64,000 nt of DNA. Origin: Diplonema papillatum (taxonomy: Eukaryota; Euglenozoa; Diplonemea; Diplonemida; Diplonemidae). The stretch lies in NCBI GenBank assembly GCA_030068145.1, contig JAPJBO010000528.1:1-64000 (forward strand). The letters run 5' to 3'. Below, one piece after another: positions 43,080 to 53,869 of this stretch; the stretch's first letter is position 1; every line of letters starts with the position of its first letter. Under the pieces are notes generated by a model. That model was not told where the DNA came from and did not search any database. It saw only the letters and a list, made by a program, of their open reading frames with translations. The translations under genes and the position numbers were made by a program.

Positions 43080-45600
43080 CGACTTGAGGCGAGGCGTACC
43101 GTACCAATGGGATTTATTAGTGAAGGGTAAAATGTTCACGAACCCCAGAATCAGCCAAGAACTTCACTGTGAATTTGACCGGCCAGTATTAAAGCGGGGT
43201 CCTCAGCCTTCGTGCTAGTTGGGGTCACTCCGTTGCCAGTTTTTAGTACTAACAATCTTGCGGGTTGCCCTTCAATGTATCCTGCAGGCTAAAAAAGACG
43301 TCATGGCAGCGTGTTTTGCTGGTTGATTTGGAGAAGAATTCCTTACCTTGAATATGCACAGGGTAAAAACAAGTGGGAAAACGATCACCCGGCACGCACA
43401 AACAAAACGAAGTGCCTGTCTTTTTTGTCGTCTTCTTTCAGTACTACACACCCAAGCGGCTGCGAAGGATACCAGGGTTTGCCCCCCCAGAGTATGCCAT
43501 GTGCACACAGAAGGCCCGTTTTAATCATTGAACGGTCAGAAAAAGTTCACACATTCTGAGCTGGAAAACTATTCACTATTTGGACCGCTCACTAATTAAG
43601 CCCTTCACTAATAAACCCACTTTACGGTACCTTGGGGCTTGGCGCTTGCACTGAACACACGCAGAAACTGGTCCACGTTGCAGACCTTTTTCGACGTTAT
43701 GTTGCTCGAGATCAGCTCCGATGAAGAGATCTCGGAAAATAGACCCGGGGACCAAAATATATGTACGTGGTTTGTCCCGCCAGAGTTCGGGGTGTGGATC
43801 CATGTGGAAATGGTGATCGTGGAAATTAAAATCCATCTCGGATTTCTTGTTACACTGCCTGTCAGGTGCCATTATCAATTCCCTGAGTTCCGGGGGTTTC
43901 ACCACTTGCCCCGATGTGGCAACATAATTGCGCTGGTCGTTTTGACCTTTTTGGCGTGAATCGACGGTGCAAAGTCTTGCCAATCCGCAGAACTCAACCA
44001 AGCGGAAAAAGTCACAAAGTGTTTCCCTGAGGCCCGCGGGTACACAAGGGATGCAGGGCGGTACGGGGTTCTCATGTACCCATTGTGAGGTGGTAGTGGA
44101 GTGGACACGCCTCCCATGTGGTATGGTTGCACAGAGATACAAAGCTTATGGGCGCAGCTACAAAATAGATTCTTGTCACTTGCCAAGCGCGTCGATAAGC
44201 ACCTCTACCCGCAAACCGTGAGAGCATGGACACCCATGGCTGACAGCCATTTGAAGTTCCGTACCTGGTCACTGTACTACCCGACTCAAGCTTTGCACGC
44301 TGCCGGTTGACCGTTACCCTCTTGCCTTATGTGTCCGTGGCTTGAAGGACCGAAACACTAAGCAGACAGGACCAGTGCGGCGTTGAGAACACAATAATTC
44401 CAAGCACATTCTTCCACGCTTCCCAGGGCACATGGTCCGCCTTGAGTGTTTGTTGGCTGGAAGGAGTGCGTGGCTCAGGGTAGTCGAAGGCCTGCCAAAC
44501 ACACGAATGCAACACATTTACGACCGAAGCACGGTGCAGACAGGACCAGTGCGGTGTCGAGCACACGTCCATTCCAAGCACGCTCTTGCAATCTTCCCTC
44601 CTCCCCGCGGGGGGGGGGTCAAAGTATACTCTTCGTCTTCTTCTCCTTCTTCTTCTTCCGACCTTGCTTACTCCTCGACCTGGGTTGTCTGTTCCCTGCC
44701 TGTCGTCAGCGACGGCTCATTTTTTTGCGGGCGCCGCTTCCCTTCACTGGGTATCTGCAATCTCGCGGCCAGGCAGATGGGTCAGCCATCGGGAGCTTCC
44801 CCGACGAGTTCGTGCCCATGAGTGGTCGTGCTTACTTCAGGGATTCACCCGTGCAGGAGGTCTCCGAGTAAATGGATCGACAGCGGGTCTGCAGACGGCT
44901 CACCAATCGGTGGAAAACCTACGCGGAGGAGCCTTTTGGGTTCAGTTGGCTATCAGTGCAAACTCCGTTGCCAACAGTCCGAAGAAGCCAGCTCGATTCA
45001 ACCCGGTGGCCTTCAAACCGCGTGCTGTGTATACCCATATGCATGCTATGTGGAGTGTGTATGCCTACACACACCATTAGCTGTAGTACGTATGCTCAGA
45101 ACGAATGCATAGCAAGAGTACATGCAGTGCTGCTGTGTAGAGCACTAGCACAGAGTACTCACAACCACTGTGTAGAGCATCAACAGCACATTCATCTCCC
45201 TGCTGTGTTGTGCTTCTGCATGGTGTGGTTCACCACTACGCACTGCATACGTACAAGCAGAGGAGCAGGGTAGAGGTGAATCCAATTGACCGAGATATCA
45301 ACCAACGTCCCCACCTTGGCGAACTTCCCGCCAAAGGCCCAGCTTTCTCCGGTGGATGTACCCGCCAGAGTTAAACCGGTCCCCCAACCCCTGGCGTGGC
45401 CTGCCGCTGTCTATCACGGTTGCGGGCACCGGAAATTACAAACACCATTGAAGCGGGTGTGCATCCTAGCTTCAGAGTTTCAAGCTTTCACGGTGTATCG
45501 AGGTGTATCCGGTTAAGATAGACCGGTAGCTTCGCACGTGATGGGTGAGGTGTCCCGCTGCTGCGACAAGCCTGCGGGGGAAATGGGGCCACCGGTGGCC
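43080..45600. other. Gene-free stretch
   Basis: No supported gene. A ~180-bp tandem duplication around 44,350-44,590 repeats GACAGGACCAGTGCGG and ATTCCAAGCAC. GGATTTATTAGTGAAGGG at 43,110 and a similar string at 43,600 are inverted. Nothing else is identified. Confidence 0.45.
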
Positions 45601-45626
45601 CCTCCACCAGCGGACGTGGCTCGGGC

Positions 45627-46100
45627 GTGGTTGGAAAGAGCGGAGGGCGCGGAGTGCGAAACACAACGCCGCTGCAGCCAAGGCTCCTCCGGAACGACCT
45701 ACTGGCGATGTTTGAATGGGGACCGCTGGGCCTTGACGACGTTGTTGAGGAGCGGACAGCGGCGCGCGGGGCGGGTTCGGTGGAGACCGCCGACGGCCGC
45801 TGGACGGCCAACGTCGATGCTGATTGTCACAAGGCGGGTGAAATGATGACATCCCGACTGCGGTGGGAGGACCTGCGCCCGGCTGCAACGTCGATGAATG
45901 TGCCGACCCGATGCGGAATACGACATGCGCACGCGCCGGACAAGTTCGGAGACTGGGGCTGCAGCTGTAGGCACCCTTTGATTGGTTTCAGGAGTGGGCG
46001 TCTTGCCGATGAGTGTGCATTCGACGAGTGCGAGGCAGACTGCGCCACTTGCGAGGACGACCTATGTTCAAACGCCGGTCAGCTAGAAGCGATCATTTAA
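45627..46100 (+). CDS. Hypothetical Cys-rich ORF, possible exon
   Basis: A 157-codon frame whose second half is more protein-like than its surroundings: ETADGRWTANVDADC, then CGIRHAHAPDKFGDWGC and CEADCATCEDDLCSN, with regularly spaced cysteines. There is no recognised family, no signal peptide and no clear start or splice sites. It could be a fragment of an extracellular Cys-rich protein or chance. Confidence 0.25.
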   Translation: MVGKSGGRGVRNTTPLQPRLLRNDLLAMFEWGPLGLDDVVEERTAARGAGSVETADGRWTANVDADCHKAGEMMTSRLRWEDLRPAATSMNVPTRCGIRHAHAPDKFGDWGCSCRHPLIGFRSGRLADECAFDECEADCATCEDDLCSNAGQLEAII

Positions 46101-46972
46101 GGCAGCCCTGATTGCCAGATTCACGAGCGCACAAGGATCGCCTGGTGTTCTCGCACCTACTTTTCCGAAACCGAACAGATCCCACTCTCTCGGAAACGGT
46201 TGGCAGAAGCGGTGAATATTATAATTGCCACAGCTAGTGAAATGGATGCGAGAATTCATCAAGTAGGTGCTCTATTCCAAGTCTCTCTATCCCGGGAACC
46301 GTCAACGCGGTAGTAGTGAGCTCATGCAGGTGGGTGAGAAGAGAGGCCCTGGGATTAATGCGTGACTGCCACGCCCCTTGACCTGGTTTGATCTGTTCCC
46401 GCTCTCCGTCAGAACTTCTTACCTCGGGTTTATTTGAACGGCCGCGTTGCAGCCCTCAAGCTTTGCACTCGCGTGCCTGCTAACAAGAAATCCTCGAGTG
46501 AATCTCTATCGGCTATCCTCAGTGTTGGGCATTGCAGTCAGGCATTGCTGCTGTGCATTGCAGCAGCGGGTTTCGTTCAATGAGGAAAGGAATGAAGAAA
46601 TCCGAATAGCAACTTACGATGGGGTGATTCGCCAAGAAAATGTTAGGATGATCATTGGGGTCGATGATTTGGAACAAGATTTTCGAATTTGGGTCCACAA
46701 ATCTGGGGTTGAGAATTTGGCCACTGCCGACACTCGCTAGCCGTCGACGCACATGACGACGCCCCATCCTGAAGTGCAAATCCTGCCGGCGCGACACCGC
46801 TCAAGCGGCTACCTTAAGTCACTCGTTTGATTGTAGAGATTGCTCCGTTCTTCTCCCTGACTTGTTCTCAGACTAGAGGACACATACTACGACACATACT
46901 ACGACATACTACGACACATTTTGACCCATCTACTAACCCATTGGCTGCAGGGACCCGTGACTAGAAAAACAA

Positions 46973-47257
46973 ATGGACGACGAACTTCCGACACTCGCCT
47001 CTGCCCGATGGCGGGTGGACGTCACAATCACGACGAGCATCATGCAGAAGGTTTTCACCCCCGTCGTGTTGCTCCGTTTGGAGCTATCCAACGGCGAGAT
47101 CAAGACCTTCGAAGTGTCGCAAGCGCAGCTGCACCTCCTCCGCTACTCACTTGCCAAAATGCTGAAGGACGCTCACTACTTCGAGAAGAAGGCCGCGCCG
47201 CCTTCGCTGCTTAAGAAGATGAACGAGCGACTCGTCAAAAACGACAAGGCTGCGTGA
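46973..47257 (+). CDS. COMM-domain protein (COMMD family), short or 3' exon
   Basis: 94 codons from ATG. Almost the whole length is a COMM domain: ARWRVDVTITTSIMQKVFTP, then VVLLRLELSNGEIKTFEVS and LHLLRYSLAKMLKDAHYFEKK, matching the family pattern W.vdv..st......P.vl..l.l..g....fEv....h.lRy..a..lk. COMMD proteins act as hetero-oligomers in the Commander complex in endosomal sorting. The helical N-terminal domain of most COMMDs is absent. Either this is a COMM-only protein, as in COMMD6, or it is the last exon with an acceptor such as GACTAG|A just upstream. An in-frame stop lies at 46,958. A decayed copy follows at 47,531. Confidence 0.85.
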   Translation: MDDELPTLASARWRVDVTITTSIMQKVFTPVVLLRLELSNGEIKTFEVSQAQLHLLRYSLAKMLKDAHYFEKKAAPPSLLKKMNERLVKNDKAA

Positions 47258-47530
47258 GAGAGATGGCCAGAGAGCTAGTCTCTCTCTCCGGCCACACACA
47301 TGCTCACTGATTGAACGGGAGGAAGAGAGAGAGTGTGTGTGATTGTGTGCAGTTCTCCTGCTTGCTGTTCACAGGTGGATGATTCGTGAGAACGAAAAGA
47401 CTGCGTGAGATGGAGGCTAGTCACTGGTCAGCAGCAGCAAAAGCTGGGAGAGAAGAAGAGAGTCTCCTACCTGCTTCGCAGAAGAGACGGCGAATGACTT
47501 GTTCGTCCACGTGTTCAAGGCCTTAACGGC

Positions 47531-47640
47531 GTGTTAGCAGCGTCGGGCGAGATCAGGGCCTTCGAAGTGTCGCAAGCGCAGCTTCACTTCCTCCGCTACT
47601 ACACTCGCAACAATGCTGAAGGACGCTCACTATTCTTAAA
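47531..47640 (+). pseudogene. Decayed downstream copy of the COMM-domain exon
   Basis: About 100 bp with GAGATCAGGGCCTTCGAAGTG through GCTGAAGGACGCTCACTA match 47,089-47,182 at an offset of about 454 bp. It has an indel that shifts frame after LHFLRYY. It encodes EIRAFEVSQAQLHFLRYY and then loses the domain. Confidence 0.88.
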
Positions 47641-47930
47641 AAAGGAAAAAGGCCGCTCTTGGTTCAGGAACGTGACGGTCAACCACAGCTTGCAAAGCTT
47701 GAGTCGGAGGCAGTATAGTGCTACAACCCCGTCCGCTCTGCACTGTGGCTGACCGTCTCGACGAGCTTGTGTTCAGCGCGAGCGCCAAGCCCCAAGGTGC
47801 GCCAAGCCTTGATGCTTTAGTTTGGGAAATCGGTAGCCACTTGACCCGTAGGCCCGTGGTTCTGCAGTACCGCCGAACACGTGAAGCTTGGCTCCCGTGT
47901 AGCAGGCTTTCCCTGGTACCTATTCTTCGA
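47641..47930 (-). repeat. Inverted partner of the 42.0-kb repeat
   Basis: Reverse complement of about 42,010-42,295. It begins directly at the broken end of the COMM-exon copy. Confidence 0.8.
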
Positions 47931-47969
47931 GAAGAAAAAAGCAACGAACGGCCAACCGGACCCGGTTGC

Positions 47970-48760
47970 GTTCCCTCTCTTGCATCTTCAGTCAACAGAC
48001 GCCTCGATGGGGGGAAAGCTCCTTCTCGCCACTGCTTCTCGCAGGCCTGTTCGTGTTTCTCCTGTTTCAAGAAAGGGGCGAGCTGTTGCAGGTAAGAACG
48101 AGTAAAGCTATGCTGAGCTCTCTTGCCAGGGACCTTGGGTCCACCAGCGGGTCGTCCATAGTGGGTATTTGTAGTCTATTGTTGGTCCATCGTGCCTCAA
48201 GACCCGGCTTTGCTGCAACGACCGCGCGCGCACGCACACACGAACCACGCGAAGCTCATTGCACAGAGCAAGCTTGCCACGTCTCGGATGAGATGCGCCT
48301 TGCCTGTGTAAAGGAATTTGCTGTGGGATCGTTGCTGGTTAGCGCCCACTGCCTGTGTTGTTCGCACGTGCACGTTACCCTCTTGCATCTTCAGTCAACA
48401 GACGCCGCGATGGGGGGAAAGCTCCTTCTCGCCACTGCTTCTCGCAGGCCTGTTTGCGTTTCTTCTGTTTCAAGAAAGGGGCGAGCTGTTGCAGGTTCGA
48501 ACGAGTGAAGAACGAGTGAAGCTATGCTGAGCTCTCTTGCCAGGGACCTTGGGTCCACGACGAGTCCATAGTGGGTATTTGTAGGTCTATTGGTGGTCCA
48601 TCGTGCCTCACGACCCGGCTTTACTGCAACGACCGCGCGCGCACGCACACACGAACCACGCCAAGCTCATTGCACAGAGCAAGCTTGCCACGGTCTCGGG
48701 TGAGATGCGCCTTGCCCGTGCAAAGGAATTTGCTGTGGGATTGTTGCCCACGTAGCACAC
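47970..48760. repeat. ~405-bp tandem duplication
   Basis: CTCTTGCATCTTCAGTCAACAG through GGACCTTGGGTCCAC, CGCGCGCGCACGCACACACG and GCAAAGGAATTTGCTGTGGGAT-type blocks occur at 47,975-48,335 and 48,380-48,745. A short frame (MGGKLLLATASRR) followed by TTGCAG|GTAAGA, a good splice donor, is in the first copy only. No gene is assigned. Confidence 0.75.
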
Positions 48761-48799
48761 AAAAAAGGAGGGGAAACCTCGTTCAGTAGGCATTCGTTC

Positions 48800-49293
48800 A
48801 CAATTTTTCCAACGGTTTAGCTAGGAGAAACTACGTGCACTTCCGCACCTCCTCTGTCCACAAATCCCTCAGTGGGGCACTGCAAGCATTCAACAGTTGC
48901 ACGGGGCCGAAACCCATGCTGCAAACATCGGAAGATGGCGCCAGAAGTCTTACAGAATGCCGGACGGAGAAGCCGACAGCTTTCCCCTGTAGGATCCTGC
49001 TCCACCCCCACCCTTCGCAGATGAGCCAACACGACCCAAAACGCAGCGTGTCGGAAACTCAAAAACCGAACTGATGAAAGTGACGAGTGGACTGCACTTC
49101 GCTGCAGACGTTACCCACTCAAAGCCATGACAACACGCCCACACAGTCACACGTAAAAGGAGGTAAATTCCCGCACCAAGCAAACACACGAAGCAGGATG
49201 CCAAGCGAGGCCGCAGTCCCGTACAGTGTGCGGTCACCACGGCATTTGCTGCACGAGTTTCAGCCGTGACCACCTCGGGAACGAATTCCACAC

Positions 49294-49324
<31 letters not shown>

Positions 49325-49800
49325 ACACACACATGGACACACCCTCGCACACCGACCGTCCTCCTCCTGTTTCGCCTCAATAAACGTTCGCGCTCTTTTC
49401 TTGTGCTAGCCGCTTTCGTTTCCAATGACGAGGGGGTTCCGTATTCATTTCGTTCTAGGTTGTACCAACCGTACTAGAGGCGCGCGCGAAGTCTTTGCTG
49501 GGTTCGTGAATTGGCCAACTGCGCCCCTTAGGAGGTGCACCCGCTCACCACGCGTTGTATCTATGCTGCCGATTATGCCTGAAATTGGCTGACTGCGGGT
49601 GACTGCACCTCATAGCAGGGGGGCAATGCAGAAAGGCCCGCCAAATCTTGTTCGGCTCGTGAGTTGGCAGACTGCACACCTTAGGCGCAGTATCGTCTGC
49701 AGACGGCCCGCCATGGTGCTGTGAGTGGCGCTCTCGGGTGCTACCCGCGGCTCCTGATTTCTTCCAGGCCTTCTTGCATGTTGTGCCCGCAATGAAGTGT
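48800..49800. other. Gene-free stretch
   Basis: Contains a C-run followed by (AC)n at 49,292-49,332. Internally repetitive GTTGGC(A/C)(A/G)ACTGC strings lie at 49,500-49,680. No supported gene. Confidence 0.45.
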
Positions 49801-49957
49801 CAACTTGGAACTGTTACGAGCAAGAGGAATCCAACTGGTTAATTAAACCACAGCATTTCGCTTCATCACAGCGGTGGCGAGAGTGGATGTCTGCCCAGTG
49901 TCCTGATTATCAACGCTGAGAGATCAGGTCAAGCGCGGGTAAACGGCGGGAGTACCC

Positions 49958-49989
<32 letters not shown>

Positions 49990-50160
49990 TTCTAATTAAA
50001 GACGCGCATGAATGGATCAATGAGATTCCTTCTGTCCCTACCTACGACTCTGGCGAAACAACAGTCAAGGGAACGGACTTGAAACTGTGTCAGCGGGGAA
50101 ACAAGATACTGTTGAGTTTGACGCTAGTCTGACTTTGTGCAGTGACACGAGAGGTTGCTG
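49801..50160 (+). pseudogene. 28S (LSU) rRNA fragment
   Basis: Matches the conserved centre of eukaryotic LSU rRNA in order: CTTGGAACTGTTACG, GGTTAATTAAACCACAGCA, TCTGCCCAGTG, GCGCGGGTAAACGGCGGGAG, ATGACTCTCTTAAGGTAGCC, AAATGCCTCGTC, GACGCGCATGAATGGAT, CAAGGGAACGG, CAGCGGGGAAA, GTTGAGTTTGACGCTAGTCTG. It has many substitutions in normally invariant positions and no flanking rDNA, so it is a displaced, decaying fragment rather than a working gene. Confidence 0.85.
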
Positions 50161-50284
50161 ACGTCTGCGTCTGCAATATATCAAAAAAAGGCCTACAGGC
50201 CAGTCTGCTCTTCATCTGGAGTTCATACCGAAGGGCTCGCCTCGAACATCTTGTTCGGGTCTGTGACTAGCACCTGGCTGTTTC

Positions 50285-50640
50285 ACGATGGATCTTTAGC
50301 CAACACGGGGATTCGTTTGCGACAATAAAACTTCGGAGGGAAAAAGACGGCGTGTTTTTCCCGCTCAAGGAAAAATGCACTTTACACGAGGCGAGCGTCG
50401 CAGAGTGCAGGGGTCGCACAATATCTTTAGCCAACACGGGGATTCGTTTCGACAATAAACTTCGGAGGGAAAAAGACGGCGTGTTTTTCCCGCTCAAGGA
50501 AAAATGCACTTTACACGAGGCGAGCGTCGCAGAGTGCAGGGGTCGCATAATATCTTTAGCCAACACGGGGATTCGTTTGCGACAATAAAACTTTGGAGGG
50601 AAAAAGACTGCGTGGTTATCCCACTCAAGGAAAAAATGTG
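50285..50640. repeat. ~130-bp tandem array, 2.7 units
   Basis: CTTTAGCCAACACGGGGATTC recurs at 50,294, 50,425 and 50,554. Each unit includes GACAATAAAACTTCGGAGGG, GCGTGTTTTTCCCGCTCAAGG and ACACGAGGCGAGCGTCGC. The unit is related to the GGTTTTATTGTCGC repeat at 3,170, 4,100 and 37,860. Confidence 0.85.
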
Positions 50641-51069
50641 GCAGGAATGGTCAGGTCAATGCGTGTGGTTGGTTTCCCACTGCTACGGGGCAGCAGGACA
50701 CCTTGCGAAGAACCCTACCTAGGAGACCGTGAGACAGGGGCGGCCACCGGCACACTCTCCCCCTGCCGCCTGCTCCCCTGTCGCGGTAAACACAAAAGAA
50801 GTAAAGAAGAAGCAGAAGAAAAAGCAACATCAAGAAGATGTTCGATATCAGTGCGTTCGTCTGCTCGCTGGGGCGGCTGCTGTTCCGAGGCCTCGGCGTA
50901 TTGTTCGTGGCGGTGGCGATATGCATCATCAGCGCTACAATGTATGTCGCCCCTCCCCAGCTAATTCTTTTCTTAATGGGAAAAGTTCCTTAGGGGACTC
51001 GTCCCCATGTGAAATGTGCCCTTAGGGGACTAGTCCCTATTTTGCATTACAATTCCTGGTAAGAATTTG

Positions 51070-51200
51070 CAAAAAAGTTGCTAAGTGCATTTCCCAGTAC
51101 TTCCCAATGAAAATGTGCCCTTAGGGGACTAGTCCCCTAAGGGCAAACAATTTCATTGGACTTTTTGCCAGGGAAGTGTACTTAGCAATTTTTAAGCAGA
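51070..51200. repeat. Inverted repeat centred on a 28-bp perfect palindrome
   Basis: The palindrome at 51,117-51,144 has half-site GCCCTTAGGGGACT. The flanks continue the symmetry: AAAGTTGCTAAGTGCATTTCC and TTCCCAATGAAA on the left mirror TTTCATTGGA and GGGAAGTGTACTTAGCAA on the right. Half-site fragments recur at 50,990-51,045 and at 11,772-11,820. Confidence 0.85.
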
Positions 51201-51716
51201 TTTTTCGGATTTTTCTTAATAGTACATCTGTACTGACGGGAACATTTCCGGAACAAGGGTTGCACAGGAAAGAGAAAATGAAGCCAACGAAAAGTGCTAA
51301 TACAGAAGGTTTATACCCTGTACACGCGAAGAACAAGAAACTTTTGCCTTATCATTTTCATCACCTTTGGTCAGTTGATGCTGATCGTCAGTTGCTTCGT
51401 TTATCAGTGGAAGCCCCAACTCCGGAAATGTTCTGAACATGCCGCATTCGTGAATACGTTGTGTATGCCGCCCCCAGTGCGCACTGTGGTTTGTGCAAAT
51501 CGGAAATAATTTGGACGAGCGACGTTCCGAGTTACCAATATCTAGCCAAAAGTCCCAAGACTTTGTCCGGCCCCGAATATAATCGTTCCAACAAATTTCC
51601 ATTCCAACGGTGGGCTACGTATGCAGGGAATAGTTGACTGGACCTCTTAGCCACGATTGCGGGAGTTGGAAAACCGAACTCAATCTGATTGCTCAGACAC
51701 GGTTGTACAGGGCCTT

Positions 51717-51945
51717 AAGATCTGGCTGGACCTCTTCAGGAGCAGGCCGCCTGGCCGCTTCCAACCTGGGTAGATTCCGTTGGAAGGTCAGGAGCAGGCT
51801 GGTTGACCGCTTTCGCCTGGGTAAATCTGGTTGGACCTCTTCGGGTGCAGGCTGGCTGACCACTTTCAACCCGGGAAGATCCTGTGGGACCTGTTCAGGA
51901 GCAGGCCTGTTGCCCACTTTCAACCTGGGTAGTCTCCCGGAGATG
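51717..51945. repeat. ~63-bp minisatellite, four units
   Basis: Units contain TGGACCTCTTC(A/G)GG(A/T)GCAGGC and CTTTCAACCTGGGTAGA. Moderately diverged. Confidence 0.75.
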
Positions 51946-52002
51946 GATTTGCTTGTGCTCTCGTCGAAAGTCGGATGTAGTAACATGAAAACCTTTGCCC
52001 GG

Positions 52003-52086
52003 AGATCAGGTTAAGCGCGCGGGAGTAACTATGACTCTCTTCAGGTAGGCCAGATGCCTAGTCTTCTGGTTAAAGAACACGCAACC
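52003..52086 (+). pseudogene. Second, shorter 28S rRNA fragment
   Basis: AGATCAGGTTAAGCGCG, GGGAGTAACTATGACTCTCTTC and AGGTAGGCCAGATGCCTAGTC correspond to the middle of the fragment at 49,801. Both share the unusual GATCAGGT(C/T)AAGCGCG and TCTTCT..TTAAAGA variants, so they come from the same lineage-specific LSU sequence. Confidence 0.75.
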
Positions 52087-52702
52087 CGGTGAACATAGCC
52101 AATACTCGAAGATTAGCGTCGAAACTTTCTGGCTACGCCGTAGCAGAACGACCACACCCTACCCAATCCCAAACACCCCCTAACGCGCGTTAGGGGAATG
52201 CTTTGTGCGCTTCACTCGTTGACGATCTTGCCTGACTCAATGGTGTAAATTTGTTGCATTAGTGTGTGGGCCTTTGAAGCGTGTATGATGCCTCTCGCGC
52301 TGCTCCCCTTGAGGTTCCTGGCTCATGCCAAAGCGCCGCCGCCCGGGTTAAGGGGTTGCGGCATCAGGCGTGAGCCAGGGCCAGGGAGGCTGTTCGGAGG
52401 GGTCACCACCAATTTGTTGCATTCGTGTGATTGTCAGGCCTTCGACTACCCTGAGCAACGCACTATAAGATTAGACTCATGCAACGCTTGAAAGGAAGAA
52501 AACTAAACGGGTTGCACTTACTATGGGGTAACCCCCCCCGAGATAGCCGCTAAATGGTGAGAGAAACAGGCTAGCCCAGGAGGTTACGGGGGACGGAGGG
52601 CGGGAACCCAGGAACCTCAGCGCGAGGTCCCCTGGACCTCGTGCTGAACGCGGACACGGGAAAAATAGACAAGCAAAGCGGTGCGGGTGGGCGGGAACTT
52701 TT

Positions 52703-52988
52703 GTTTTTTGTATAAGCACCTGCTTTGTGTAGGAAGTGTTTGAGGAGACTGCCAGTTGCGAAAGATCAAAATAGTGTATCGGCATGCCGATGACTCCCCA
52801 CTATCGCAACAATATTCCAAGATCAAAGGAGGTAAAATGTGTGCTGTAGCCCACACGAAACACAGGTAAAGCTGGGTTTAGTGGCGGGCGTAAGCGTTCC
52901 GCAAAAAAAGACCCACTCCGTAGTTGTATTGTTTTCTCCCCCTCTAGCCTCCTTCGAAATGAGCACAAGGCAGTCCCTCGAGTATTTT
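52703..52988 (+). mobile_element. MITE family A copy with internal palindrome insertion
   Basis: Same subfamily as 13,513-13,778: the AGTGTATCGGCATGCCGATGA segment and ACTATCGCAACAATATTCCAA are inserted after GATCAAA, with the target segment repeated. Ends at CTCGAGTATTTTTG. Confidence 0.85.
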
Positions 52989-53066
52989 TGCTTTCTTTGG
53001 AATCAGGTGCCCAACACCTTCCTGGTTAGTGGTTCGTCACGCGCTTTAGCATTCCCACGATGAATC

Positions 53067-53220
53067 GACAGACTTCACAAGGTTTCACAACGGAGTGACA
53101 CATCACCCAAAACGAGCAGCACCCTCTCACTTTTCTCAACCCTCTCAACCCCTCCTTACCCAAGCCGGAGACTTTAAAATACCGACCTTCTAATCCACAA
53201 ATAACGCTAAAAAACGTGCT
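53067..53220 (+). repeat. Dispersed repeat G, third copy
   Basis: Close match to 14,305-14,465: CTTCACAAGGTTTCACAACGG, CTCTCACTTTTCTCAACCC and CTTCTAATCCACAAATAACGC. Confidence 0.85.
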
Positions 53221-53430
53221 CGCATGAATCAAGGTGATTCCTACCATCTGGCGAACACAATCAACGCATACCCACACAGCTTCACTTTCTACCACACGGT
53301 ATTCCCGCTGGTGATTGACCTCGACTCTGTTGCCGGGTGGGTGCAGTTATTACTCAGCTCATGGATGTCGTTCAATCTCATCTTCAACTACGTGATGGTA
53401 GTTCGGTATCCGTCTTTTTCAAACTATTTC

Positions 53431-53645
53431 TTTGTATAAGCACCTGCTTTGTAGGGAATACTTGAGGAGGCTGCCAGCTGCAAAAGGCCAAAGGAGGTAA
53501 GTGTGCTGTAGCCCACACGAAACACAGGTAACTCTGGGTTCAGTGGCGGGCGTAAGCGTTCAAAAAATACCCACTTCGTAGTTGTACTGTTTCTCCCCCT
53601 CTAGCCTCCTTCGAAGTAAGCACAAGGAAGCCCCTCGAGTATTTT
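53431..53645 (+). mobile_element. MITE family A copy
   Basis: TTTGTATAAGCACCTGCTTTG, AATACTTGAGGAGGCTGCC, the internal TGTGCTGTAGCCCACACG, CTCTAGCCTCCTTCGAAG and the CCCTCGAGTATTTT terminus. Lies about 220 bp upstream of the DHHC exon. Confidence 0.88.
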
Positions 53646-53869
53646 CTTAGCCACATGCAATGTGCGAGGAAACTGAACCGCCCAGTAGGACCCTGTGATC
53701 ATGGCCATTTGCCAATTTTCCACCTGAAACCACGTCCAGGAGTTGGGCTCAGGGTAGTGCGGTCAACGAACACGAAACCCGGTCGAACTTTTAGTTTAAA
53801 CTGGACATATGAGTCCGGCCTGTCGGAATAGGGTTAACCATGCTTCAACTCACTCCACCCTTCCTGCAG

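Noticed and set aside
47966..48530. Short ORFs in the 405-bp tandem duplication as a small gene family
   Set aside because: The frames differ between copies and only the first has a plausible splice donor; there is no domain.
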